DNA from: Sarocladium kiliense
Taxonomy: Eukaryota > Ascomycota > Sordariomycetes > Hypocreales > Sarocladiaceae
Direction: 5' to 3'
Assembly: GCA_030734395.1 (NCBI GenBank)
Contig: JAUZTG010000029.1
Span: 992,001 to 1,056,000, forward strand
DNA length: 64,000 nucleotides
Part shown: positions 35,449-45,217 of the stretch, piece after piece
Layout of the letters: each line of letters opens with the position of its first letter
Position numbering within the stretch: the stretch's first letter is position 1
Program-made: the position numbers and the translations under genes
The notes under the pieces: generated by a model
Told to the model about the DNA's origin: nothing
Seen by the model: only the letters and a program-made list of their open reading frames with translations
The model's database searches: none

Positions 35449-37390
35449 ATGAAGCGAGAACGGATGATGAGAAACAATAAGTCTACTTCAGCTCTTCTGC
35501 TGGCTCAACTCATCAGGTCATACGTTGACCCTCGGATGTTCTATCCCCACTACGCTGCCACGACCTCGAAGATGGCCTCAACAACTCCATTGTCTACACG
35601 TTTCGGGCGGCCAAGTATACACTTCATTGCTGATAGTTGGATCAATGATCCGTGTGCTCCTGGATACGATGAAGCCACGCAAACGTATCACCTTTTCTTC
35701 CAATGTGAGCTAGTTCTGAAACCCAAGTTTCTTGTACCTCGCCATCCCAGATTCTAACCTCGCAGAACTAGGGAACCCAAATAGCTGCGACTGGGGCAAT
35801 ATGTCCTGGGGACAGCTTGTCTCTAAAGACATGCTGAACTGGGAACTTCAATCGAAAAAGCCAGCGTTGTCCCCTGACCAACCGTACGATAGAGAAGGGG
35901 TGTTCACAGGGTGCTGGCTTCCGACCCTGGACAACAAAGCGCAGAAAGTTCTCAAGGTCGCATATTCCTCAGTTCAATATCTACCTTTTCATTGGAGTAC
36001 ACCGCCGTATCCTCGCAATGCTGCTGGACTTGCGATTGCGACATCTGTTGATGGAGGCAAGACTTGGGTCAAGTCTGCCAACAACCCCATTCTGAAAGGA
36101 GAGCCCAATGGAGTAGATGTCACTGGGTTTAGAGACCCCGCTATAACGACGCTGGGGTTGTCTCCCGATCAGAGCGGGAACACGCCAATCTACGGGCTGA
36201 TTTCTGGAGGCATCGTCAGTATGGGCCCGACAACGTTCCTGTACGAAATAACTGACGGGGCTGCCGAGGAGTGGAAATACATAAACCCATTGGTCGATAT
36301 CCCTCCACGCTTCCAGCCATCAAGGAAGTGGTCTGGCAACTATGGAGTCAATTGGGAGTGTACAAACTTGATCACTTTGCGCCGAGGCCCTGAAGAGCGA
36401 AGTTTCTTGATTATCGGAGTCGAAGGCGATGTGGAAAAAGAGCATATCCGAGAAGGCTCACGTCATAAAGCAGTCAACCGAACGGTTAGAAGCCAACTAT
36501 GGATGTCAGGACATCTTGAGACCACACACGCCGGTATCAAGTTCAAACACGAACACGGAGGATTCCTGGATCATGGGCCTTATTACGCGGCGAATACTTT
36601 TCATGATGTCAAGTCAGGCCGCTTCATCGCGTACGGATGGTTGCCGGAAGAAGACCTGCCCACTACCCTTGCGCATCAAAAGGGCTGGAACGGATCTCTA
36701 GCTGTTCCGCGGGAACTCTTCTTGCTTCGCATTCCAAACGTGGTAGGCGCGCTTCGGAGTCAACTGGCTGAAATTTATCCCTTCGAGGTCGCGAGTGAGG
36801 GCGATGGCTTGCATACCCTCCTGACTCTGGGTGTGAGGCCGATCGCAGAGCTTGATCAGCTACGCGAGTCTTGTCAGCAATATCTCAAGTCTAAGAGCCT
36901 AATCGCCCTGCCATCGACAAATGATGGTGGTTACAAACCTCTCTTTCAACCGGGATCAGCAACATGGGATCTGCGAGCGTCGATTGCTGTTGGTCCTGGC
37001 TGTGAGACTGTCGGCTTCCACATCCGCCATAGTGAAAACTTAGAAGCGCGCACAAGCGTGTACTTCTCCGCAATTGATGAGATGATCGTAGTTGATCGAC
37101 ACGCCTCTACAACAGATAGGTCGATCAACACCTGTCCCGATGCTGGGCCTTTCACTCTGCTGTGGAGGAAGGACGACAACTCTGGGGAAGCGTCCCTGGA
37201 GCGGATGCATATCAGGATTCTTTGCGACGCGGATATTCTTGAGGTCTTTGTGAATGAAAGATTCGCTCTTGCGACGATGGTCTACTCTACGTCAGACATG
37301 ACAGGCATATCGGCGTTCGCGGTTGGTGACCCAGGCAGCGCCAGGTTTGAGACCATAGAACTGTGGGATGGGATAAAGGTTGGTAAATAG
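35449..37390 (+). CDS. GH32 beta-fructofuranosidase (invertase/fructanase family)
   Basis: Predicted 624 aa from exons 35449-35704 and 35772-37390. The first possible acceptor (35765) would create a TAA; the next AG (35770-35771) restores YHLFFQW|NPNS. GH32 hallmarks are present: WINDP with nucleophile Asp67 (SWINDPCAPG), FRDP with the stabilising Asp207, and EC with acid/base Glu281 (NWECTNL). The five-blade propeller is followed by a C-terminal beta-sandwich domain. The enzyme should release fructose from sucrose or fructans. No convincing signal peptide is seen, so it may be intracellular, which fits a neighbouring transporter. The true start may be ATG 35572 (MASTTPLSTRFGRP), nearer the conserved region. 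Only 59 bp separate its stop from the stop of the convergent regulator. Confidence 0.93.
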
Positions 37391-37449
37391 TCACTCTGCT
37401 TCAAGAAATTGAAAATTCATGACAAACATCTCATAAAGTTAATATAGTT

Positions 37450-39327
37450 CTAAATCCACGGCACGACCATTGGATCATTCAGGCGCGAAGCCATAGTGTT
37501 GTCCATTGCGGTCAATGACGGGCTTGCCTCTATTACATCCCTGTCCACTGTCCGTGCTGCCTTCAAGCAATGCTCAAGCCTTGCCCAATCAACTACGCAC
37601 TTCTCTCTCAAGAAAGCCGTTCTTGACCCTCGCAGAGCCGTCATCGTAGTCATGAATACAGTCGTGCACAGAGTCCACCGATTGACAATGCAGTTACGGA
37701 CAGCATCAAGCAGAGCAGGCATCAACTTAATGTAAGCGTCAAAGAATCGCTCGGCATGTTCGACGATATTCATAGTCGCGATGCTGCTGTCCTGTATACA
37801 TTGGTAGACGGCAGGCCAGTAGATTGATAGCCGGCAACAGTGGTACTGAACCTTTAGGAAGTTGCTGAGCGGTTCAGTGAACGTAAGCTGGCCCCCTGGC
37901 GAGTTTAGAAGGTTGAAGTCAAATGACTGATCATCGTGTTCAAAACGGATGATGTCTGGCAGGTAGCTGTACCACTCGTCCAGCTGGCGTTGAAGCTCGA
38001 GAGCAACACCCGGCGCGTAGCTTACTGTTCCATCTGGCGTAGCTTTGGTGGCTGTGTTGCAGCGATGGAGCATCCTTCGCATGGCAATCTCAGCGAGGAA
38101 ATACGCCTGTGTCCTGGTAGTTCTGACCTCTTCCTCAGCAGACTGCAGGCTAGCTGGTGTTATAGCTATGGCAGGGGAAGCTCCTGTTTCTGCATCGAGG
38201 ACCCATGTACCGCGATCATCCGGTAAGGTGATATCATCATCGTAGCTCCAGATGCCACTCCTTGCGGCATCGAGCTGATCCTGCAATTCGCTCTCGAGTA
38301 ACAAAATTGCCCAATACGCTCTTTTGACCTGCTCGTACCTTTCTTTGTCGGCTCCTGGCTCTGTGATTCTCAACAGATTCTGGACCTTGAATGAGGCTAT
38401 CATGATGTACTCGTACGCTTGACAAGGCTTTACTAGGCAGCAATAGTAGACGCTTAGCAATACGAGGCACTGTGCTGCGACAACGCTCGTGTCTGTGAGC
38501 AACTCGGGTAGTGATACCAGTGCAGCGTCAAGATAAAGTCGACTGCGATCACGTCCTGCTGCCCCAGCCTGGCCTGAGGGATCCTTCTGAACCAAGACAC
38601 CGATCGCCGCTACCAAAAGGGCCAAACATGAGTTGGGTCCGGGAGCTAAGGATCCTGAGAGAGTACTCATGTATTGATTCGAGAACCCTGGGCTTAGTAT
38701 GGGATACCAATGGTGGATGTGACATGAGAATGCTAATAACGCGGTCATAGCATCGTTTAGCTGTATCATTCGCAGCGTTGCATGTCCGCTGTTCCCGGGT
38801 ATCGAAGCTGCTCTCTCTTGCACTAGAAGATCCTGAAGGTAAGATTCTTCCAGCCCTAGAGTCACCATCATCTGAGGGGTGCCGAGAAGCTGAAACGGCG
38901 ACTGCTCTTGAAGGGATAGAGGGTCTGGGCCAACATGGCTTGATGGCTGACGGTGAACTTGGCTGATAGCAGCCGAGGAAGGCGGTCTAGGTTGCTGGAG
39001 CAAACCGCTGACAAAATCGAGTCTTTGATTGATGTGCGCCAACTCGATCTCTATCCTGTAGCAGTGGTCAGTCAGCTGCACACTCGTCCGCGGACATCAT
39101 TCAGCTTGCCTTGATCGAGGCACTGATGGACCCTGATCATATTCGCAGTCCACGCCATGTAGCGAGCAGTAACCGCAGGCTGGCTTTCGACTATCGCATT
39201 TAGTCCTTCTTGATCGACAGGTCTTACATGCCGTCGTCGTCCGAGTCCTCCGCTCCCGTCTCGCGGAGCCACGGCGGTCGGACATGGAGCCGACGTCCGC
39301 GTAGATGTCAGAGTTGCGCTCAGCCAT
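37450..39327 (-). CDS. Zn2Cys6 transcription factor, likely regulator of the GH32/GH172 cluster
   Basis: Predicted 609 aa from exons 39327-39124 and 39075-37450. The 48-nt intron (GTGCCT...GTGCAG) removes an in-frame TGA and keeps the frame; its donor is weak, so the junction is tentative. Residues about 34-63 form a binuclear zinc cluster: ACKTCRSRRTKCD then ACGYCSLHGVDCEYD, six cysteines. Basic residues precede it, a short linker/coiled coil follows, and then the fungal-specific middle homology region over about 350 residues. It lies between GH32 and GH172 and is divergent from the latter. Its own promoter carries four copies of a CGG-containing 7-mer, which suggests autoregulation. Confidence 0.9.
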
Positions 39328-39382
39328 CCTCGCAACTCAGATTTTGACTGAATGAGACTGAAGAGCTGTAGTCGCCCGAAAC

Positions 39383-39580
39383 TCCGCGATCCATGGTATA
39401 TAGGACCCGATGATGAAAGGGCACACCTGTACCCATGCCGTCGCGGAGCTATTTGTTAGTTCCGCGATGTGGAACCAGCTGTGCTGCACTGTACCAACGC
39501 TTGGGGATGTGGCGTGTGGATGTTTCGCTACGGCAGCAACCTACACTTCGCTTTCCCCTCCACCCATCCCTACTCGCGGA
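39383..39580. promoter_or_regulatory. four-copy TCCGCGA motif array
   Basis: TCCGCGA occurs at 39383-39389 and 39461-39467, and its complement TCGCGGA at 39441-39447 and 39574-39580. Each contains a CGG/CCG triplet. Four exact copies in 200 bp is far above the roughly one per 8 kb expected for a 7-mer on both strands. Isolated copies also occur elsewhere in the window. Confidence 0.55.
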
Positions 39581-39734
39581 TTAGCTGGAACCCCGCGTGT
39601 ACAATGCACAATGGAGGAGCTGTCGATGTGCATCATAGGGTGCTTTGCCGGTCAAGCAACCGACATCGGGCCTTGTCGAGACAGAGTCCTTGCCATTGAT
39701 CACCCGCAACTGACCTTGGGCTACGCCCAATGGC

Positions 39735-39742
39735 TATAAATA
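39735..39742 (+). promoter_or_regulatory. TATA box of GH172 gene
   Basis: TATAAATA 86 bp before ATG 39828, directly preceded by a CCAAT box at 39727-39731. Confidence 0.55.
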
Positions 39743-39827
39743 TGCGGGCGGCATCAGAAAGATGCCCTCGATGTCAAAACAGAGCTAGAACGAACAGAAT
39801 CCCGATTCCTTCAGAACGCGAACCAAC

Positions 39828-41186
39828 ATGGCTACCATCTCGCAAGGTGATTTGCTCTCTTCGGTTGCCCAGCGCAAGAATGGGCGTACAGCCAGAGTCT
39901 CCAGCTACGACCATACCGGCCTCAACGAGGATGCCTTTGTCGTTCTCCCTGGCGAGACAGCCGTTCTCGCAGACATCCAGGGACCCGGAAAGATCACGCA
40001 TCTCTGGTTCGTCCAGACCTGCCGTCGCATCCTCGGTCCCGGCCTGATCCCATACTCCAAGTCTGGCGTTGCCATGATGGAAATTCACAACGCCCTCGGT
40101 CTCAGCTATGAGGATAGCGATCCGGATTACTACCGCAAGGTCTTGATCAAGATGTACTGGGACGACTCAGAGACGCCGAGCGTCATTGCGCCCATCGGTG
40201 ATTTCTTCTGCGTCGGTCACTCCATGGCAGCCAACTTCCAGTCCCTGCCCTTTACCGTGTCTGTCAAGCCATCGGAGGAGAAGAAATATGGCGGGTCAGC
40301 TGCCTTCAACTGCTATCTTACTATGCCGTTCAACACGCGCGCACGCATCGAGATTGAGAACCAAGGAGAGAACGCGTACTTCCAGTACTTCTACATCGAT
40401 TACGAGTTGCAGCCTGAACCCTTCAACTCGGACGAGCTTCTCTACTTCCATGCCCATTGGCGTCGTGAAAACCCGACCAATGGCTGGGCCCCGAATGCTA
40501 TGCAGACCAACAGTCTTGAGACGCAGGTCCCGAACCTCGCCGGTGATGGCTATACCATCCTCGAAACCACAGGTTCAGGCACCTTCATTGGGTGCAACCA
40601 CTCCGTCTTACACCACCAGGGCACTTGGTGGGGAGAGGGCGACGACTTGATCTTCATCGACGATGATACTTGGCCACCTAGTATGCACGGCACAGGCGGC
40701 GAAGACTACTTCACGCAGGGATGGGGCATGCAGAAGAACGCGTATCCCTTCTGTGGCAGCATCATCCACGAAGAGGATGTTCCAGGCGTGCAAGTCTCCT
40801 ACCGATGGCACCTGGCGGATCCGGTCCGCTTCAACACCAAGATCAAAGTCAAGCTGGAGCATGGCCACGCGAACCATCTCCGAGACGACTGGTCTACTAC
40901 AGCCTACTGGTACCAGACGCTACCTGGCCCGAAGCTCGATATCTTGCCTGTCGCGGAGCGGCTTCCCAACAGGCCGACGGTCGTGCCACCACCGGAGCCT
41001 GCGGCGGATCGTCCACTCACCGATACACAGAAGCAGCTCATTGCGCAGAGGGAAGAGCGGCTAAAGTCATTCGTGGACGATAGGAACAAGTGGCTTCAGC
41101 GCCGTGCAGCTGCGTCGAAGGAGAGGTCACGGAAGAACATCGAGGTTGCCGAGGACATCAGACGCAGGTTCATGGCTCAAAAGTGA
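39828..41186 (+). CDS. GH172 (DUF2961) family glycoside hydrolase
   Basis: Single exon, 452 aa. The DUF2961 fold is recognised from GPGKITHLWFV near the start, MYWDDSETPSVIAPIGDFFC, and the paired catalytic segment WWGEGDDLIFIDDD ... HGTGGEDYFTQGWG. Glu270 (GEGDD) and Glu292 (GGEDYF) match the two conserved glutamates that serve as catalytic residues in characterised GH172 enzymes. Known members include a bacterial difructose dianhydride I synthase/hydrolase (alpha-D-fructofuranosidase) and mycobacterial-arabinan-degrading D-arabinofuranosidases. The last 60 residues are a charged helix unusual for the catalytic fold. There is no signal peptide, so it is probably cytosolic. The GH32, transporter and regulator neighbours favour a fructose-containing substrate; this is inference. 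Confidence 0.9.
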   Translation: MATISQGDLLSSVAQRKNGRTARVSSYDHTGLNEDAFVVLPGETAVLADIQGPGKITHLWFVQTCRRILGPGLIPYSKSGVAMMEIHNALGLSYEDSDPDYYRKVLIKMYWDDSETPSVIAPIGDFFCVGHSMAANFQSLPFTVSVKPSEEKKYGGSAAFNCYLTMPFNTRARIEIENQGENAYFQYFYIDYELQPEPFNSDELLYFHAHWRRENPTNGWAPNAMQTNSLETQVPNLAGDGYTILETTGSGTFIGCNHSVLHHQGTWWGEGDDLIFIDDDTWPPSMHGTGGEDYFTQGWGMQKNAYPFCGSIIHEEDVPGVQVSYRWHLADPVRFNTKIKVKLEHGHANHLRDDWSTTAYWYQTLPGPKLDILPVAERLPNRPTVVPPPEPAADRPLTDTQKQLIAQREERLKSFVDDRNKWLQRRAAASKERSRKNIEVAEDIRRRFMAQK

Positions 41187-42071
41187 CGCTTCGAAGGGCC
41201 ATTCTCAGACAAACCCCAAAAGAAAGCATGTTGATCTTCGCAGCCGCCCTCGCTTCGGTCCTGTGTAACTGTGATAGTATAGTTAGAGAAAGGATGGTAC
41301 ATTATCACAACCACGCTTGTAGAAGTTGCATACCCGAGATATACAGACTTGAATATTATCGTGAGCCTTGATCATGATCATGATAATCATGCACGTGGCA
41401 ATTATATAGCTGTGTTTCTGCTGCTTCCCATGGATCTACAGAGTTTCTTAAAATACCTTATGCAGTTCGCCGTGTGTGACGTAGGACCTTGGAAACTAAG
41501 TTCGGGTTCCTGCGTGGGGTGGCCGATCTGGGGTGGCGCGAGCGCTGAAGCAGCCAGTAAAAAACGGGCGAGGGCCACTGATCGGATCCCTCCCTGCCTG
41601 GGACTCGCCTCAGTGCGGGTGGTCAACTGCAGGGAAGCAATCGAAGGAATGACAGCTCACACAGAAGAACCGAAGGGCAGGACAGCCATGTCTCAGTTGT
41701 GTCTGTTTCTGTCTGTCTTTGTCTCATCACTCACTGACCCGTCCCAAAGAAATCCTGGATTGGGTTGCCCTGCGCTGTCAGCCTGCCTCTGCGTCAGCCT
41801 CACAGCCTCGCACTGACCGACGGCCACCTCGGCGCATGAAAGCGTCATCTCGTGGAGTCGGTGGCTTCATGCTTTGGCCATTGATCATGGCGCATGGAGA
41901 CCCTAACCCTCCCCAACGGGTAGCCATTCTGGGTTCTTTTTGTCACCCTCTCCTTGCATCGCTCTTTCCTCCCTTCACAGCCATAATTTGTTTCTGCCTC
42001 TTCGTCTTTTCGGTGCTTCGCCGTTTCTTGTCCCTGAATTCTCGTGACCTCCTTCGTCTTCCTTGTACGTG

Positions 42072-42103
<32 letters not shown>

Positions 42104-42871
42104 CCGTCATCCATCGTCACCGGCCTCGTTCGTCATCTCAGCCTTTCACCCACCATCCAACCATTGGCACCCCTCCTGCAAGACGGACATCCCCGAACAC
42201 GGCCTGCCTCGCGCCTGGACCACGCACCACACCCCACCACCACTAAACCATCTTGACTCGCTCACTGCCCGCCCTCCGATCCAATTCAGCCTGGTCACAG
42301 ACCTCCGGCCGATCTGCACATGGCCAGAAACAGTCGGCCACATGCCCTTCAAACTGGCCTCTGCGCCTGAACCGATTCTTGAGACAAAGAACACAGCCCT
42401 TGAAATCGGACTCCAGAGAGAATTGCCCTCTTTTAACTCGGCGCTGAGTCGCCATTTCCGCGAAATCCCTCCTCTTTCTGAGATCCGCATCCATTGACAA
42501 AATCGCCGCGGACAGGCTACCTCAACTCATCCCGCCACGTCCACCACCCGCCTGCGCACAGTGCTACCTCGATCCATTCACGCCGCATCGGCGCAGCACC
42601 GAGCCCGCTTTCCTCTGACGCTTCTTCACCGATCGAGAGCCGTTTTGTTGCCAAATCCCGCCTCTTTACCCCAAATCGCCCATGGTTCGGTTGGTCTGAC
42701 TCGCACGTTCGGCCTTACTTTTCACGCACTTTGTGTGAATCCGGTTCTCGCACTCACCTCACCACACCTCTCTCTCTCATTCTCGCCTGAGAACACTTTT
42801 TCCTGCCTCGACTTGCGACCGATCGCACACTCTCGCCTGTATACCGTCCTTTTGCTTCTTTGCGCACGACC
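41187..42871. other. intergenic, long leader of JmjC gene
   Basis: About 1.7 kb. The second half (41700-42871) is pyrimidine-rich on the plus strand and contains a (CAT)10 microsatellite, consistent with a long 5' untranslated region with short upstream frames. Frames of 144-175 codons here are Ser/Pro/His low-complexity and not supported. Confidence 0.45.
42072..42101 (+). repeat. (CAT)10 microsatellite
   Basis: Ten uninterrupted CAT units followed by CAC, 770 bp upstream of the JmjC start and probably in its leader. Confidence 0.9.
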
Positions 42872-44692
42872 ATGGACCATCCTCTTCCCCCGCCAGCTGA
42901 CGGCATGCTTCCCGTCAACCCATCCGACTTGCCGATTGCTCCGTTGCGACAGTCGCATGAGTCGCAACAATTGCATGCAGCCGCGCACAAAGCCTCTGAG
43001 CAACAATCCCATCTGTCTGAACCGGCGTCTGCAAAATTGATCTCTCAGAATGTTCCTGCCGATCTTCAAATTCCTACGCCGAGTGCGGCGGTCTCTTCTC
43101 TCACCACATCCACTCCAGTCTCCATCGGCGAAAGTCCGACAATGACCGCATCGCAAATGGCGCCAGTCACAGATCTGATAAGTCGACCACCAACAACCTC
43201 TGCGCCAGCGCATTCCGAGCCACAGCTACCACCCAAGACAAAAGAAGACGATAATATCCACGCCGGAAGCGAAATCTCCGTGTCTGCGCCCACATCAATT
43301 CAGCTTCCCGATCTTCACATTCATGAGCCAACCCCGCCAACTGCGACAACAGGAATCTCAATCTCGCGACCAACAACCCCCACGAAACAAGTCTCTTCCG
43401 GCGCATCTTCGCCTCTCTCTTACCTCTCCTCTTCGCCACTTTCCGAGCGCTCAAGCTTCACAGATGACGCCCCGGAATTTTCCCCGAATAAGAGCCCGCG
43501 CCTAACCGAAACCTTCACGCGCCACCACGTTCACGAGCCTCAGACCTTAATTGATTGTGACTTCGAGAGGGATGGTCCCGAGGGTGAGGGCATCCTACGT
43601 CTGAAGCCAACTGCCGATCAGTGGGCCGATTTCCCCGCCATTCTCCATTTCGCAAGGCACCACGGCGCTCTCAACGATGGCTGCTTCAAGGTCATTCTTC
43701 CTGACGAGCTCAAGGATCCGATCCCGGAAAAGCCCAAACAGGTCGTCGCATGTAATGCCTACCGCCCCAAGAGGCTGAAGAACAACTTCTGGAGGGTCAC
43801 GACAGCCCCAGCCGAGGGCACCTACTCTTCCGAGCACAGTGGTGCAGATTTCACAGATACTACAGAAGCCGCCCTTCAGAAGCTCAAGAAACTCTTCTGC
43901 AAGAACATTGACCGGCGTATCCGCGATGTTCGATACCGAGTCGATGTCCCCGCTTGGACTCCTGAGCAGCGACGTCGCGCAGGCGTCCCGCAGCGCAGTC
44001 CCGTTCATCCTCTCAAAGGCGATGAACTCGACTTCAGTCGTGCGATCATTCCTGGCATTCATACCCCTTACGTTTATGAATCAGCCGCACCGTTCGGGGC
44101 AACCTTCCAGATTCATGCGGAGGACTTCAAACTCATCTCCTTGAACCACCTGTACAAGGGTCGCAAAATTTGGATAGTGATTCCCAGCACCGCCATTGAC
44201 GATGCAGAGGTGGCTTTCGGGAGGAAGAATAAGTGTGCACAGTTCATGCGTCACCGTGCCGAGTTCATCTTTCCCGACAAGCTCAAGCAGCTGAAGGTCC
44301 CGCACCGAATCATCGACCAACGACCCGGCGAGACCGTCGTCATCCTCCCTGACGCCTACCACCAAGGCTTCAGCACAGGCTACACTCTCGCGGAGGCAAA
44401 GAACTACGCTGATGCGGAATGGATGATTGACGAATACCAACCTTGCAGAGCAGAATGCCAACTTGCGACCGCTATCCCGGAGTTGTTCATGAGGCCAATC
44501 GCAGAAGGCGAAACGAGATTGGATCTTTGTGCGAGATACGATGATGCCGGGAACCTGATACCCTTTATCCCACAACCACCACCGCAGCCGATGGTCGAAC
44601 AGGAGAAAGAGACAGTGCAAGTGCAGAAGAGGGAGTTTGCAGATGTGGACAGCGTGCAAAACGAGGATAGTAAGAGAATTAAGGTGGAATGA
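42872..44692 (+). CDS. JmjC-domain protein
   Basis: Single exon, 606 aa. The first 220 residues are a disordered Ser/Thr/Pro-rich region. A block resembling JmjN-associated sequence follows: FPAILHFARHHGALNDGCFK. The JmjC core spans about residues 390-520. It has the iron-binding H-x-E at 415-417 (QIHAEDFKLISLNHLYKG) and the distal His at 497 (DAYHQGFSTGYTLAEAKNYA), with a Lys two turns after the first His motif as the usual 2-oxoglutarate contact region. An acidic/basic tail ends in a possible nuclear signal, SKRIKVE. JmjC enzymes demethylate histone or other lysines or hydroxylate proteins; the target here is unknown. The ATG at 42872 is the first Met in frame, in context ACCATGG. Confidence 0.85.
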   Translation: MDHPLPPPADGMLPVNPSDLPIAPLRQSHESQQLHAAAHKASEQQSHLSEPASAKLISQNVPADLQIPTPSAAVSSLTTSTPVSIGESPTMTASQMAPVTDLISRPPTTSAPAHSEPQLPPKTKEDDNIHAGSEISVSAPTSIQLPDLHIHEPTPPTATTGISISRPTTPTKQVSSGASSPLSYLSSSPLSERSSFTDDAPEFSPNKSPRLTETFTRHHVHEPQTLIDCDFERDGPEGEGILRLKPTADQWADFPAILHFARHHGALNDGCFKVILPDELKDPIPEKPKQVVACNAYRPKRLKNNFWRVTTAPAEGTYSSEHSGADFTDTTEAALQKLKKLFCKNIDRRIRDVRYRVDVPAWTPEQRRRAGVPQRSPVHPLKGDELDFSRAIIPGIHTPYVYESAAPFGATFQIHAEDFKLISLNHLYKGRKIWIVIPSTAIDDAEVAFGRKNKCAQFMRHRAEFIFPDKLKQLKVPHRIIDQRPGETVVILPDAYHQGFSTGYTLAEAKNYADAEWMIDEYQPCRAECQLATAIPELFMRPIAEGETRLDLCARYDDAGNLIPFIPQPPPQPMVEQEKETVQVQKREFADVDSVQNEDSKRIKVE

Positions 44693-45217
44693 CGTTGAAC
44701 GCGACCGCACTATTCAATGAAGGATATGTAATGAGCATTATGAGGATTCATGGGATATATATAGGAAAAGGGATGGCGTTTGGGATCAGGCCCCCTTGCT
44801 TTTTACTGGTCGACGCAGGGGGTTTTATGAGCGACGTCTTCATGACTGAGGATATGCCTGTGTTATCGAGACGAGTCTCGCATAGGGGATATAATGCGAA
44901 CATGTCTTATCATGCAAACGAAGTCTTTCTGCCGATCCGTTGAGTGAGGAAGTGCTTTGCACGGACTTTGGGTCACAATGTCAATGCCAGGAAAGTGACG
45001 CTTGAGCATTTTGCTTGTCATTAAGTCTTGATTAGGATGCCACATCCAGACCAGTAAACTCCGAGGATCCAAAATTCCGAATCCAAATCCCCTTGTCTAA
45101 ATGTTTACACGTCGAAGCAAAAGCTCCTGCAACATCAAATCAAATCGTCCACAGTGCGCCTTCCCAACTCTCTCACTTCTCTTCGCCAGTGCTGCCACAC
45201 GTTTTCCAGAGTCTGCA
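44693..45217. other. intergenic, convergent 3' ends
   Basis: About 525 bases between the convergent JmjC and Psg1-like genes; no feature seen. Confidence 0.4.

Larger units (their letters stand above)
39328..39827. promoter_or_regulatory. bidirectional promoter of regulator and GH172 genes
   Basis: The 500 bp between divergent starts has TATATA at 39397-39402 (70 bp before the regulator ATG), CCAAT at 39727-39731 and TATAAATA at 39735-39742 (about 90 bp before the GH172 ATG). Four copies of the 7-mer TCCGCGA/TCGCGGA lie between these core elements. Confidence 0.6.

Noticed and set aside
35765..35771. TAA created in the GH32 gene at the first possible splice acceptor
   Set aside because: The next AG, six bases on, restores YHLFFQW|NPNS, the conserved GH32 sequence, so there is no nonsense codon.
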